From Tenacibaculum soleae (GTDB lineage: Bacteria; Bacteroidota; Bacteroidia; Flavobacteriales; Flavobacteriaceae): a DNA stretch of 64,000 nucleotides. The position numbers and the translations under genes are program-made. The notes under the pieces are model-generated. The model saw only the letters and a list, made by a program, of their open reading frames with translations, did not search any database and was not told where the DNA came from. Where the stretch lies: contig NZ_MAKX01000001.1 in NCBI RefSeq assembly GCF_001693415.1, forward strand, positions 496,300 to 560,299. The letters run 5' to 3'. Position 1 is the first letter of the stretch. The number at the start of each line of letters is the position of its first letter. Of this stretch, positions 17,566 through 26,083 are shown piece by piece.

Positions 17566-17964
17566 ATGGAACTTATACAACAGCATGCTACCGAGATTTT
17601 AATCTTACTTTTTTTAATAGTTACTTTTTTACAATCTGGAATTGATAAGGTAACCGACTTTAATGGTAATGCTTCTTTTATAAAAGAGCATTTTAAAAAT
17701 TCGCCATTAAAAAACTCTGTACCACTTTTATTAGTAATTATTCTTGTTATGGAATTAATTGCGGGTGCTTTTATGTTTATTGGTATTTTTAATTTAGTAA
17801 CTACTGGAAATACTTACCTAGCTTTATTAGGAACTCAAATTGCAGCCTTATCATTAATTTTTCTTTTAGTTGGTCAAAGATTAGCAAAAGATTATGCAGG
17901 TGCTATGACGCTAGCAGTTTATTTTATTATTACAATTTTTGGTATGTATTTATTAAATCAATAA
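17566..17964 (+). CDS. DoxX family membrane protein
   Basis: 132 residues from the ATG at 17566; upstream in-frame sequence is the promoter. It has four hydrophobic segments typical of DoxX, with the conserved first-loop block FLQSGIDKVTDFNGNASFI (like the consensus sGxxKlxdf) and later LVGQRLAKDYAGAM. The family is named for the small subunit of archaeal thiosulfate:quinone oxidoreductase, but most bacterial members have no known function. It is monocistronic, with its own terminator. Confidence 0.85.
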   Translation: MELIQQHATEILILLFLIVTFLQSGIDKVTDFNGNASFIKEHFKNSPLKNSVPLLLVIILVMELIAGAFMFIGIFNLVTTGNTYLALLGTQIAALSLIFLLVGQRLAKDYAGAMTLAVYFIITIFGMYLLNQ

Positions 17965-18003
17965 AATTTATTTTAATTTATTTTTTAATAATTTTTACTG
18001 ATT

Positions 18004-18040
18004 AAAAAACCTCTTAAATATTACATTTAAGAGGTTTTTT
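18004..18040. terminator. bidirectional terminator DoxX / methyltransferase
   Basis: 16-base perfect stem, arms containing CCTCTTAAAT / ATTTAAGAGG, flanked by A and T runs, loop of five. Confidence 0.9.
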
Positions 18041-18105
18041 AATTTTAGTAAGGTATTTGTATATTTTATAAATTAAAACACACTTAATAACTGTTAAAAT
18101 ACCTT

Positions 18106-18990
18106 TTAGATATTTTTTACAAGGTAAATTAATGATGAATACTCTCCTGAACGTTTTGCTTTTGTATTTGAAGTTAAACCAATAAAAAAAGCACGTATCG
18201 GGTTTGTTTTTTTAGTTCTATTTTTTTCCGACAATAATGAAACATAATACGCATCAAATTTCATTGGTAGTATTTTTTCTATTTGCATTTCAACTTCACT
18301 AAATAATTTTTTTATTGAGTTTTTAGAGAAATGCCATAAATGTCTTGGTACATCATAAGCTGCCCAAAATTCTTTATAATGTTCTGCATCGTAACTTTTG
18401 TAATTAGGTACAGCTATTATTAAAATGCCTTTTGGTTTTAATAATTTTTTTAACTCAGTAATGTATTCAATTAAATTAGGTACATGTTCCAAAACATGCC
18501 AAAGTGAAATAACATCAAATTGTTTTCCTTTATATTCATCAATACTTTCTTTTAAATTAACTTTTTTATTAAAAGCAAAATCTCTTGCTTTTTTTGCTGG
18601 TTCTACTCCATTAATTTCCCAACCATTATTTTTACAAACTTTTAAAAAATCACCAGTACCTGCACCTACATCTAATATAGATTTCTCTTCAGTATTAAAT
18701 GAATTTATTAATTTTAATTTCTGCTTTAAAGTATGATTTTTTACTAGTTGATAAACAGTATCAAAAATAGTTTTTTTACTATCTGTGTGCGATATATAAT
18801 TTTCACTTAAATAATAATCTTCTAAATTTTGAGGTACAGGTGAAGTAACAAGCATTTCATATTCTTTATTATACATTACTTCATAGCTTTCATCAGAAAC
18901 TGTATAATCAATACAATTTAATAAAGGAGTTAAGTTTTTATATAGTTCTTTTTTTGTGTTCAATTTCTTTTTCTTTTTATATTGTTCCAT
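18106..18990 (-). CDS. class I SAM-dependent methyltransferase
   Basis: 294 residues from the ATG at 18990; the in-frame TTG three codons earlier is a less likely start. The SAM-binding motif I is SILDVGAGTGDFLKV, motif II-like acidic turn INGVEP, and the post-motif block ISLWHVLEHVPNL is typical of UbiG/COQ5-like Methyltransf_23 proteins. The C-terminal VPRHLWHFSKNSIKKLF is also common there. The substrate is unknown. Its start codon lies inside a parS-like palindrome. It is downstream of mnmG, but a terminator separates them. Confidence 0.88.
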   Translation of the reverse strand: MEQYKKKKKLNTKKELYKNLTPLLNCIDYTVSDESYEVMYNKEYEMLVTSPVPQNLEDYYLSENYISHTDSKKTIFDTVYQLVKNHTLKQKLKLINSFNTEEKSILDVGAGTGDFLKVCKNNGWEINGVEPAKKARDFAFNKKVNLKESIDEYKGKQFDVISLWHVLEHVPNLIEYITELKKLLKPKGILIIAVPNYKSYDAEHYKEFWAAYDVPRHLWHFSKNSIKKLFSEVEMQIEKILPMKFDAYYVSLLSEKNRTKKTNPIRAFFIGLTSNTKAKRSGEYSSLIYLVKNI

Positions 18991-18998
18991 GTGGAACA
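18983..18998. promoter_or_regulatory. parS-like palindrome (TGTTCCATGTGGAACA)
   Basis: One base from a perfect palindrome of the GTTCCACGTGGAAC type; flanked by AT and AT, so the wider 20-mer is also nearly symmetrical. It contains the start codon of the methyltransferase gene. Confidence 0.55.
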
Positions 18999-19023
18999 AT
19001 GTTTACTGTTGTTGCAATATTAC

Positions 19024-19057
19024 GTAAAAAGAAAAAACGCTCCACAAGGAACGTTTT
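19024..19057 (-). terminator. intrinsic terminator of mnmG
   Basis: On the minus strand, arms AAAACGTTCC / GGAGCGTTTT (one mismatch) with loop TTGT and a T-rich tail. The hairpin sequence itself resembles the parS-like sites nearby. Confidence 0.75.
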
Positions 19058-19082
19058 ATTTTTTTTAATTCTAAATACAATT

Positions 19083-20960
19083 TTACCTGCCCATATAAAC
19101 TAGTAAAACAGAAATATCACTTGGTGACACTCCACTTATTCTACTTGCTTGTGAAATAGATGTTGGTTGTATTTTAGATAATTTTTCTCTAGCTTCAAAT
19201 GATAAAGATTTTACTTTACTGTAATCAAATTTAGAAGGAATTGGAACATTTTCTAGTCTATTTAATTTATCAGCATTGTTTTTTTCCTTTTCAATATATC
19301 CTGAATATTTTAAATGAATTTCTACTTGTTCAATTATTTCTTGATCAATATTATTTTCGGTTAAATAGTTATCTAGTTTTTTGATCGATTTAAAATCTAA
19401 AAAGGTTAACTGTGGTCTTGCTGCAATCTTAAATAATTTTACAGACTGATTTACTAAACTTAAGCCTTTACTTTGTAAGATAGGATTTACCTCTTCTTGT
19501 TTTACACTTAAATTTTCTATAAACTTAATTAATGCTTCTGTTTTAGTCTTCTTATTTTCTACTCTATCTAGTCTTTCTTTAGATGCTAAACCGATGTTAA
19601 AAGATTTTTCAGTTAAACGTAAATCAGCATTATCCTGTCTTAATAGTGTTCTGTATTCAGCACGAGAAGTAAACATTCTATATGGTTCTTCTGTTCCTTT
19701 GGTGATTAAGTCATCTATTAAAACACCAATATAAGCTTCACTTCTTTTAAGGATAAATGGTTCTTTATTTTTTGTTTTTAAAGCAGCATTTACCCCAGCC
19801 ATTAATCCTTGCGCAGCTGCTTCTTCATAACCAGTTGTTCCGTTTATTTGACCTGCAAAAAATAAGTTTTCAATTAATTTAGTTTCTAAGTTGTGCTTTA
19901 ATTGTGTTGGTGGAAAATAATCATATTCAATTGCGTATCCAAAACGTAAGAATTTTACATTTTCAAATCCGGCAATAGAACGTATTGCTTTATCCTGAAC
20001 ATCTTCTGGTAACGATGTTGAAAATCCGTTTACATAAATCTCTACTGTATTCCACCCTTCGGGTTCTACAAAAACTTGATGTCTTTCTTTCTCTGCAAAA
20101 CGATCAATTTTATCTTCAACAGACGGGCAATATCTTGGTCCTGTTGATTTAATTCTACCGTTAAACATTGGTGAACGATCAAAACCTTCACGAAGTAAAT
20201 CATGTACTTCAGGATTGGTGTATGTTAAGTAACAAGACCGTTGTTTTGTTAATGTATTGGTGATTGGTAAGTATGAGAATTTCTCTGGATTTACATCACC
20301 AGGTTGTTCTGTCATTTTAGAATAATCTAAAGATCTTCCATCAACTCTTGGTGGAGTTCCGGTTTTCATTCTTCCAGATTCAAACCCTTTTTCAATTAAA
20401 TCTTCCGTAATTCCAGTTGAAGCTCCTTCTCCTGCTCTACCGCCACCAAATGTTTTTTCACCGATATGAATTAATCCATTTAAAAAAGTACCTGCGGTAA
20501 CAATAACTGTTTTAGCTTTTATTTCTAATCCTAAAGCTGTTTTTACTCCAACAATTTTATCATCATCAAATAATAATCCGTTAACAGAATCTTGATAAAA
20601 ATCTAGATTATCAGTTTTCTCTAACATGGTTCTCCAACACTCTGCAAATTGCATTCTATCAGATTGTGCTCTCGGACTCCACATAGCAGGTCCTTTCGAT
20701 TTGTTTAGCATTTTAAACTGTATAGCTGTCTTGTCTGTTACAATAGCGCTATAACCACCTAAAGCATCAATTTCGCGAACTATTTGACCTTTTGCAATTC
20801 CTCCCATTGCAGGGTTACAACTCATTTGAGCAATGTTTTGCAAGTTCATAGTAATTAACAAAGTGTGTGCACCCATGTTTGCGCTAGCTGCTGCAGCCTC
20901 GCTACCGGCATGTCCACCTCCTACTACAATTACATCGTATGTTGTGTTAAATAAACTCAT
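19083..20960 (-). CDS. mnmG: tRNA uridine-5-carboxymethylaminomethyl modification enzyme MnmG (GidA)
   Basis: 625 residues, normal length. MnmG with MnmE installs carboxymethylaminomethyl at U34 of several tRNAs using FAD, tetrahydrofolate and GTP. The FAD motif GGGHAG is at 14-19; family signatures include MSCNPAMGGIAKGQIVREIDALGG, AGTFLNGLIHIGEKTFGGGR, MKTGTPPRVDGRSLD and FAGQINGTTGYEEAAAQGLMAG (quoted in parts). The C-terminal helical domain ends SGVSPSDISVLLVYM. In many bacteria gidA lies near oriC and the parAB/parS region; here a perfect parS-like site is just upstream. Confidence 0.98.
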   Translation of the reverse strand: MSLFNTTYDVIVVGGGHAGSEAAAASANMGAHTLLITMNLQNIAQMSCNPAMGGIAKGQIVREIDALGGYSAIVTDKTAIQFKMLNKSKGPAMWSPRAQSDRMQFAECWRTMLEKTDNLDFYQDSVNGLLFDDDKIVGVKTALGLEIKAKTVIVTAGTFLNGLIHIGEKTFGGGRAGEGASTGITEDLIEKGFESGRMKTGTPPRVDGRSLDYSKMTEQPGDVNPEKFSYLPITNTLTKQRSCYLTYTNPEVHDLLREGFDRSPMFNGRIKSTGPRYCPSVEDKIDRFAEKERHQVFVEPEGWNTVEIYVNGFSTSLPEDVQDKAIRSIAGFENVKFLRFGYAIEYDYFPPTQLKHNLETKLIENLFFAGQINGTTGYEEAAAQGLMAGVNAALKTKNKEPFILKRSEAYIGVLIDDLITKGTEEPYRMFTSRAEYRTLLRQDNADLRLTEKSFNIGLASKERLDRVENKKTKTEALIKFIENLSVKQEEVNPILQSKGLSLVNQSVKLFKIAARPQLTFLDFKSIKKLDNYLTENNIDQEIIEQVEIHLKYSGYIEKEKNNADKLNRLENVPIPSKFDYSKVKSLSFEAREKLSKIQPTSISQASRISGVSPSDISVLLVYMGR

Positions 20961-20970
20961 TTTTTACTAC

Positions 20971-20986
20971 TGTTCCACGTGGAACG
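20971..20986. promoter_or_regulatory. parS-like site (TGTTCCACGTGGAACG)
   Basis: Contains the perfect 14-bp palindrome GTTCCACGTGGAAC, the same core as characterised Pseudomonas parS sites. It lies in the 29-base gap between ybeY and mnmG, 10 bases upstream of the mnmG ATG. Confidence 0.75.
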
Positions 20987-20989
20987 ATT

Positions 20990-21406
20990 TTAGTTTCTGT
21001 TTAAAATTTCTAAAGAATCATTTTCTTTAGCGCGCATTATTTGTTTCTCTTCATCGGTTTTATCTTTGTATTTCATATAATGTAAAATACCATGAATAAT
21101 TACACGATGTATTTCGTTTTCAAATAACACATTAAATTCTTTTGCATTTTCTCTTACTCTTTCAACTGAAATAAAAATATCTCCCCCAACTAATTTACCT
21201 AAAGTATAATCAAAACTAATAATATCTGTTAAGGTATCGTGTTGCAAAAACTCTACGTTCATTTTGTGTAAATAAGCATCATCACAAAAAATATAGTTGA
21301 TTTCACCTAACTCAAAACCTTCATTTTGTATACAGGTTTTAATCCATTTTAAAGTTTTGTCTTCGTTTTTTAGAGTAAAATCTGTTTCGTAATTAAATAC
21401 AATCAT
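20990..21406 (-). CDS. ybeY: endoribonuclease YbeY (rRNA maturation)
   Basis: 138 residues. YbeY is a metal-dependent RNase involved in 16S rRNA 3' maturation and ribosome quality control. The family blocks NVEFLQHDTLTDIISFDY (NxxyR/L..D..TDVLSF) at about 50-67, GDIFIS at 75-80 and HGILHY at 105-110 are present. The usual third zinc ligand in HGxLHxxGxDH is not a histidine here (sequence continues MKYKDKT), a deviation I believe is common in Bacteroidota. It is upstream of mnmG on the same strand, 29 bases away. Confidence 0.92.
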   Translation of the reverse strand: MIVFNYETDFTLKNEDKTLKWIKTCIQNEGFELGEINYIFCDDAYLHKMNVEFLQHDTLTDIISFDYTLGKLVGGDIFISVERVRENAKEFNVLFENEIHRVIIHGILHYMKYKDKTDEEKQIMRAKENDSLEILNRN

Positions 21407-21444
21407 CCTTTAAATTGTTTAATAATAACATAAAATAATGTTGA

Positions 21445-24400
21445 TTACTTATTGTTGTTTTGAAGATTAAAATACTCTTGAACCTTCTTTTTGTAATTAG
21501 GGCGCAAAGGTAATGCTTCTCTGTTTAATATTTCTGTTTGGTTATAAAACAACTTTTTAAACTTTAAATCTTTCGCTTTTTTAATATTGTACTCTTCTGT
21601 ATTGGTATTTGCTTTTCTTTTATTATCCTTATTTTGTTTAAATGTAGCTCCTTCTAATTTTAATAATTGGTGGTTTAACTGTTGCATTCTGTTAATAGTT
21701 TTTTGTGTAAAACCTTTTTCTAGAATGTCATTTTCTAATTGTTCCATCTCTTTTAAGGCTTTTTTAGCTTTATCATTACCTTCTCTATTTCCTTTAAGTG
21801 CATCTTCAAGTTGTTGCCTTAATTGAGATTGTTCTTTATAAATTTGATACAAATCTCCATCTAATCCTTCACCCTGCTGTTCACTATTCTGATTTCCATT
21901 TTCACCTTTTTTTCCATTCTCTTTCTCACTTTTTCCATTTTTTCCATCTTTTGATTTTCCTTGATCTTTTTGCTGCATACCTTGTTGCATTTTTTTCATT
22001 AAGTCACTTTGTTTTTGAATAATGTCAGGTAAGCTAAAAGATTTTCCTTTACCTTTTCCTTTACCTTGTCCAGGTTTTGGATTTTTCATAGCATCTAATG
22101 TACTACTTAACATATCGATTAAAGTATTTGCAGCAGTCATTACATAACGTTGATTTGTAACTCCGTTGGTAAATTTATTATCTGCAAAATTTTCTAATGA
22201 TTCATTTAAATTATAATGAGCTAATGATAACTGATCTTGAATTTTAGAAGATATTTTTGGGTTTTTTATTGATAAAACAAATAAGCTGTCATCAATATGC
22301 TCAAAGTAGGTTTTAAGTTGATATTGTTTTTGTAAGTTTTTACCAAAATTAGGATGTGAGGAATTAGTACTTGAAAATATATTCATTAATGCTTCTTGAT
22401 CAAAAGAAAATGTAATTAAGTTTTCTAATACCTGACGTAAACCTTCCATGTTTTCTTCTTCCATTTGCATGCTCATTTCCTGCATAGATTGTTGCATGTT
22501 CTGACTCATTTTTTGCATTTTTTCAGAAGCCTTTTTCTGATTTTTTTTAGCTTCACCTTGTTGCTTATCTTTTATATTTTGATTAGCTGTATTAAGCTGT
22601 TCTTGCGTCTTTTTAGCTAATGCATCCATTTCAGGTAATTCCATCTGATTTTTTAACTCCTTATTTTCTTTTTTAATGTTATCTAAATCCTTTTTAATCT
22701 GCTGAAATTCTTTATTTATTTCTTCTTGCGCCTTAGTATTAATTTCTTTAGTACTTAATTCTTTTTGTTTTTTAGAAAGTTCATTTAAGTCATCAGCTGC
22801 CTTTTGTAGCTTTTGTTCAATATAAAAGCGTTTAGTCATTTCTAGAATACGCTCTAAACTCTTTTCTTGTTGTTTATTTTGTTCAGCCAGTTCTTTCGTT
22901 TTTTTTATTAAATCTTCCCTAGTTAATTTTTCAGCTAATTTTTTAAGTTCATCTAATAATTTTTGTTGTTTTTCTAGCTTTTTAAGTTCATCAATACGCT
23001 TTTTTAATTGTTGTTTCTTTTCTTGTAAACTCTTGTTTTTCTCTTTCTTTTCACTAAAATTACGCTGTAAATTTTTAGTTTGTCGTTGCATCATCTGTTT
23101 GTAATGCTCTTGATGTTTAATTATATTTTTTATTTTTTTCTTATCCTTCCAATTAACATTTTCTTTATTTTGAAGATTAAACTGAATTTTTTGCAATTCT
23201 TTTTTACTCTTTTTTTGTTTTGTTAAGGAGTTTTCTAGCGTTTGAATATAATTTTGTTGCTCTTGTAATAACTCATTTTCTATTTCATTATTTGTTTTTT
23301 GTCTGTACGAGAACTTTTTGCTAATTGTTTTTTTACTACCGTTTACAGCATCGTTATCAAACACCTGAAAATAGAGTTCATAATCGATTCCTTTTGTTAA
23401 GTTTAATTCATTAGGAAATTCAAAGAAGAAACTTTGAATTGTGTTGTTGCTAATAGTAATTGATTTATAATTTTTACTTTCAATAATGTTCTTATCATAA
23501 TAAACTAACTCTAATTTTTTAAAACCATAATCATCACTTATTTGTCCAATAAATTGAGCATTTCCACGTGAAATGCTATCAATATTAGACCTCACATTAA
23601 TTAAAGGGTGTTCGTCTTTAATTACATTAATAGTAAATTGTAATTGTTCATAGTCTCGTAGGTTTTTGTTTGTTGTAGTTATTTGGTAATTAATCGAATT
23701 TTTTATTTGCTTAGAATAATAAAAATCATTGTGTTTATTTTTGCTAAAATGATAACGAAGTTTATTTAATAACAAGTTAACAGTATCAGTTTCAGATGTT
23801 TTTACATGCCATTTTACAATTGTTCCTTGTGGAACATTTAGATTTCCAGTATTATTTATGGTTTCATTTTTTTTCTTTGTATACTTAGGATAAGTTAAAT
23901 TTAATGCTATGTTTTGAATAGCAGGTGTTTTTATAACTTCAATACTATACTGTAACGAAGTAATATTATTTGCTTTTGCATAAAAAATTATAGGCTCCTG
24001 AACATCAATAAATGTATAAGAAAATAAACCATTACCTTCATTGTTAAAAAAATAATGTTGCTTATTAAAATGAATTTTTACTTCTTCTGGAGTAATTTTA
24101 CCAGTGGTTTGAATATATATGGTTATATCTTCTCCTCTAATAACTTTTAAATTTTTAGTAGTTATGTTAAAATAAAAAGGTGCGGGTGCTTGGTAAGCTG
24201 TTGAATGGTTTACAACACGGTTAAAACTATCAGATAAATTTTTTGTTGTTCCTGTTATAAACGAAAGTATCCAAATAAAAACAGGAATTGCAGCGTATTT
24301 TAAGTATTTAATATTACTACTAAAATTTATAGCCTTGTTAAATGATATGGGCTTTATTTCTTCTGCTTTTTGACTAATACTAGCTAATAATAAATCAGAT

Positions 24401-24759
24401 TGCTCGTTAGTATCCTTTAATTGTAATATGTTTAAAAGTTTATCATTTACTTCTGGAAAATGGTTTCCAATCATTTTTGAAGCTTCTATATCAGAAATTC
24501 CTTTTTGTAATCCTGTAATTTTAAAAATTGGAAAACAAATAAAAAGGATAAATAAAAGGAGTTCAATAATTATAAATAGCCAAAACAATATTGTTCTAGC
24601 CAATGGTTTTAACCATAAAAAATATTCTATAAATAAGGTGAAAAATAAATATACTAGCCCTAAAGAAATAAATAAAATACTTCCTTTTATTAGTTTGTTG
24701 GTATAGTATTTTTTACTAAACTGCTGTAATTTCTGTGTTATTCTATTAAAATCTTCCAT
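21445..24759 (-). CDS. DUF4175-type large membrane and coiled-coil protein
   Basis: 1104 residues. The N terminus has two close transmembrane helices (about 24-45 and 50-75) and a third near 155-170; then an extracytoplasmic beta-rich region (about 190-480), then a long Lys/Glu/Gln-rich coiled coil (about 480-790), and a low-complexity GKGKGKGK stretch near 920 within a Gln/Lys-rich C-terminal part. This layout matches the DUF4175 proteins found in Bacteroidota, whose function is unknown. It lies upstream of ybeY on the same strand with a 38-base gap, so ybeY and mnmG may be read from its transcript. Confidence 0.8.
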   Translation of the reverse strand: MEDFNRITQKLQQFSKKYYTNKLIKGSILFISLGLVYLFFTLFIEYFLWLKPLARTILFWLFIIIELLLFILFICFPIFKITGLQKGISDIEASKMIGNHFPEVNDKLLNILQLKDTNEQSDLLLASISQKAEEIKPISFNKAINFSSNIKYLKYAAIPVFIWILSFITGTTKNLSDSFNRVVNHSTAYQAPAPFYFNITTKNLKVIRGEDITIYIQTTGKITPEEVKIHFNKQHYFFNNEGNGLFSYTFIDVQEPIIFYAKANNITSLQYSIEVIKTPAIQNIALNLTYPKYTKKKNETINNTGNLNVPQGTIVKWHVKTSETDTVNLLLNKLRYHFSKNKHNDFYYSKQIKNSINYQITTTNKNLRDYEQLQFTINVIKDEHPLINVRSNIDSISRGNAQFIGQISDDYGFKKLELVYYDKNIIESKNYKSITISNNTIQSFFFEFPNELNLTKGIDYELYFQVFDNDAVNGSKKTISKKFSYRQKTNNEIENELLQEQQNYIQTLENSLTKQKKSKKELQKIQFNLQNKENVNWKDKKKIKNIIKHQEHYKQMMQRQTKNLQRNFSEKKEKNKSLQEKKQQLKKRIDELKKLEKQQKLLDELKKLAEKLTREDLIKKTKELAEQNKQQEKSLERILEMTKRFYIEQKLQKAADDLNELSKKQKELSTKEINTKAQEEINKEFQQIKKDLDNIKKENKELKNQMELPEMDALAKKTQEQLNTANQNIKDKQQGEAKKNQKKASEKMQKMSQNMQQSMQEMSMQMEEENMEGLRQVLENLITFSFDQEALMNIFSSTNSSHPNFGKNLQKQYQLKTYFEHIDDSLFVLSIKNPKISSKIQDQLSLAHYNLNESLENFADNKFTNGVTNQRYVMTAANTLIDMLSSTLDAMKNPKPGQGKGKGKGKSFSLPDIIQKQSDLMKKMQQGMQQKDQGKSKDGKNGKSEKENGKKGENGNQNSEQQGEGLDGDLYQIYKEQSQLRQQLEDALKGNREGNDKAKKALKEMEQLENDILEKGFTQKTINRMQQLNHQLLKLEGATFKQNKDNKRKANTNTEEYNIKKAKDLKFKKLFYNQTEILNREALPLRPNYKKKVQEYFNLQNNNK
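23821..23836. promoter_or_regulatory. weak parS-like palindrome (TGTTCCTTGTGGAACA) inside a gene
   Basis: Outer arms TGTTCC / GGAACA are perfect; the centre differs from CACGTG by two bases. It is inside the DUF4175 coding region, so it may be chance. Confidence 0.3.
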
Positions 24760-24883
24760 ATCGATTTATAAAAGTACTATTTTTAAAAGTAAAATTTAGT
24801 TAAAGATTTCTGTAAGAACTTTTGTTTATACTAGACTAAGTTATTAAAACTTATATTAAACTTGATTTATATTTACTTTAAAG

Positions 24884-25729
24884 ATGAAAAAACTATTTAC
24901 TTTACTACTATTAACCATTTCTTATAATTTATTTTCTCAAAGTCCGTGGACTAAGAAAAAGCAAGAATCATATTTACAAGTTTCCTTTACAACAGTTCCA
25001 TCTTATGATAAAATTTATGGTAATCCAGAGCGAACTACACAAAGAAAAATAACTGATAATACTTTACAATTGTATGGTGAATACGGAATAACAAATAAAA
25101 CAACTTTATTTGCAAATTTGCCTTTTAAGATGTTAAAATCAGGTGATTTGTCTGAAGATATGTCATTAGAATTACCAACATTTGTTACTGAAAGAGCAAC
25201 TGAAACAATGCTTGGAAATATTCAAGTAGGAATTAAACACAATTTTTATAACAAAAAATGGATTATATCAGGGCAGTTAGCAATTGAAGCAAATACAGGA
25301 AGCTATATAGAAAGCGCTGGTTTACGAAGCGGTTATGATGCTTGGACATTTACCCCATTATTTTTAGTAGGACGCGGTTTTAATAAATGGTACATACAAG
25401 CATTTACAGGTTTTGATATTCGTACAAACAACTATAGTAGTAATTATAAATTAGGTGGTGAAATAGGTTATAAAACTCTAAATTGGTTATGGATTGCTGG
25501 TTTTTTAGATGGTGTAGCTTCTTTAAAAAATGGTGATATAACATTGCCTCAAGAAAATTTAAGTACAAGTTTGTATGTAAATGATCAAAGTTTTGCTGCA
25601 TTTGGATTAAAATTTATAGGAGAAATAAATAAAAATTTTGGTGCTAATTTAGCATTAGGAGGTGCCTTTGCAGGACGTAATGTAGCAAAAGTACCCGCAA
25701 TTAGTTTTGGTTTATATCATAAGTTTTAA
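24884..25729 (+). CDS. outer-membrane beta-barrel protein, transporter-like
   Basis: 281 residues with a signal peptide (MKKLFTLLLLTISYNLFSQ). The mature part alternates polar and hydrophobic residues as in membrane beta strands (TTLFANLPFKML, GNIQVGIKHNFYNKKWIISG, NFGANLALGGAFAG) and ends with an aromatic (ISFGLYHKF), the usual C-terminal barrel signature. The pattern resembles the phenol-degradation MetA/transporter-type barrels. Cargo is unknown. The upstream -7-like sequence TATATTTA has one mismatch. Confidence 0.75.
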   Translation: MKKLFTLLLLTISYNLFSQSPWTKKKQESYLQVSFTTVPSYDKIYGNPERTTQRKITDNTLQLYGEYGITNKTTLFANLPFKMLKSGDLSEDMSLELPTFVTERATETMLGNIQVGIKHNFYNKKWIISGQLAIEANTGSYIESAGLRSGYDAWTFTPLFLVGRGFNKWYIQAFTGFDIRTNNYSSNYKLGGEIGYKTLNWLWIAGFLDGVASLKNGDITLPQENLSTSLYVNDQSFAAFGLKFIGEINKNFGANLALGGAFAGRNVAKVPAISFGLYHKF

Positions 25730-25766
25730 TTTTTATGGTTTTACCTTACTTATTTTACGGTTAAAT

Positions 25767-25798
25767 TTTGATAAAAGTATTTTGAATTAGATACATTG
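25767..25798 (+). promoter_or_regulatory. probable promoter of the GG-leader peptide gene
   Basis: TTTG at 25767-25770, a 21-base spacer and TACATTGC from 25792, which is one step off TAnnTTTG. The spacer equals that of the stronger promoters at 17518 and 50233. Confidence 0.4.
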
Positions 25799-25827
25799 CT
25801 ACTTTATTAATCTATAAACTTTAAACT

Positions 25828-25995
25828 ATGTTAAAAAGTATTTCAAATTTAGGCTCTGTATTAAATAAATTAGAACAAAAAAAAATTAATGGAGGAACAC
25901 AAATAAAAAAAGATTTAGGTTGGTGTAAAAGGAATTATGAAGTTGGAGAACCAGATTATAATTGTTGTGTTGATCCTAAAATAGCTGGTTGTTAA
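25828..25995 (+). CDS. double-glycine-leader cysteine-rich peptide precursor (bacteriocin/RiPP-like)
   Basis: 55 codons, ATG to TAA. Residues 1-23 match the flavobacterial bacteriocin-type leader: MLKSISNLGSVLNKLEQKK followed by INGG, i.e. the EQKxINGG pattern cut by C39-peptidase ABC exporters. The predicted mature part is 32 residues with four cysteines (GWCKR, YNCCVD and AGC at the end). There is no modification enzyme, immunity gene or exporter next to it; it sits alone between an outer-membrane protein gene and gltX, with its own terminator. Leader type is recognised from sequence; antimicrobial or signalling role is inference. Confidence 0.75.
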   Translation: MLKSISNLGSVLNKLEQKKINGGTQIKKDLGWCKRNYEVGEPDYNCCVDPKIAGC

Positions 25996-26017
25996 TATTT
26001 TTATTTCTTTATAACTT

Positions 26018-26051
26018 AAAGGGTATTTGAATTTTCAAATGCTCTTTTTTT
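26018..26051 (+). terminator. intrinsic terminator of the GG-leader peptide gene
   Basis: Stem GGGTATTTGAA / TTCAAATGCTC (with G-T pairs) preceded by A's and followed by seven T's. Confidence 0.75.
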
Positions 26052-26056
26052 ATGAC

Positions 26057-26064
26057 TATATTTG
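26057..26064 (+). promoter_or_regulatory. -7 promoter element (TATATTTG) for gltX
   Basis: Perfect TAnnTTTG directly after the preceding terminator and 19 bases before the gltX ATG at 26084. Confidence 0.55.
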
Positions 26065-26083
26065 GGCTTTCAAATTAATAACA

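Noticed and set aside
21587..22022. Open frames on the plus strand inside the DUF4175 gene
   Set aside because: They are antisense to the Lys/Glu/Gln-rich coiled coil and merely reflect its biased codons.
23558..23576. GCATTTCCACGTGAAATGC, a near-palindrome with CACGTG core
   Set aside because: The arms match parS only partly and it is inside the DUF4175 gene; not counted as a site.
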